Positions 14,672 through 14,691 of a DNA stretch of 14,691 bases are shown here, piece by piece. Every line of letters starts with the position of its first letter. The stretch's first letter is position 1. Source of the stretch: JAKSCF01 sp028279945 (lineage in GTDB: Bacteria > Bacillota > Clostridia > Peptostreptococcales > JAAYPU01); NCBI GenBank assembly GCA_028279945.1, contig JANQMT010000014.1:1-14691 (forward strand), read 5' to 3'. Under the pieces are notes generated by a model. The model ran no database searches, was not told where the DNA came from, and was given only the letters and a program-made list of their open reading frames with translations. The position numbers were made by a program, and so were the translations under genes.

Positions 14672-14677
14672 TTGACA
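14672..14677 (+). promoter_or_regulatory. -35 box of a promoter for the next gene beyond the window
   Basis: A perfect TTGACA lies 1 bp past the palindrome; the matching -10 would fall at about 14695, outside the window. The TTATTAATA repeat at 14678-14686 would then lie in the spacer, where a repressor could act. Confidence 0.4.
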
Positions 14678-14691
14678 TTATTAATAAAAAT

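Overview
The window reads as chromosomal DNA of a low-GC, anaerobic, spore-forming Firmicute, most likely class Clostridia. The evidence is strong AT bias, canonical AGGAGG-type ribosome binding sites, TTG starts, a spoVAC-spoVAD-spoVAE cluster without spoVAA/spoVAB, a HutP-family protein and the firmicute comEC-holA pair. I see no rRNA, tRNA, insertion sequence, phage gene or CRISPR array; this is mostly ordinary core chromosome, and the interest lies mainly between the genes.

Layout. Positions 1-171 hold the tail of a neighbouring locus with a rightward terminator. A TetR-family regulator (172-777, minus) diverges from spoVAC-spoVAD-spoVAE (1016-2866, plus), the spore inner-membrane apparatus for dipicolinic acid movement. 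A bidirectional terminator (2918-2955) separates spoVAE from a convergent class A penicillin-binding protein (2957-5908, minus). The PBP diverges from a HutP-family gene (6119-6544). A 250-base intergenic region with switch-like repeats leads from there to a sodium:solute symporter (6795-8258), which ends at a strong terminator (8288-8319). A good sigma-A promoter (8386-8414) then starts a run of genes: an unrecognised 139-aa protein, an omega-amidase-like nitrilase-family enzyme, comEC (DNA uptake channel) and holA (DNA polymerase III delta). An HD-domain protein (13269-13760) and a SanA/DUF218 membrane protein (13927-14586) each have their own promoter. The window ends in a terminator, a 23-bp AT-only palindrome and the -35 box of the next gene.

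How the parts may work together. SpoVA and the class A PBP concern spores and cell wall, ComEC and HolA DNA uptake and replication. The HutP-family gene and the symporter lie in the same direction with no convincing terminator between them. HutP proteins are RNA-binding antiterminators, so the duplicated, mutually exclusive stem arms in the spacer are the best candidate here for an undescribed regulatory device. The second is an 11-bp periodic array just ahead of comEC, centred on a GAAC-N4-GTTC palindrome of LexA/DinR type. Several gene starts were moved downstream of the longest open frame because the ribosome binding site requires it: PBP (TTG 5908), symporter (6795), the 139-aa gene (8452), comEC (9803), holA (12147) and the HD protein (TTG 13269).
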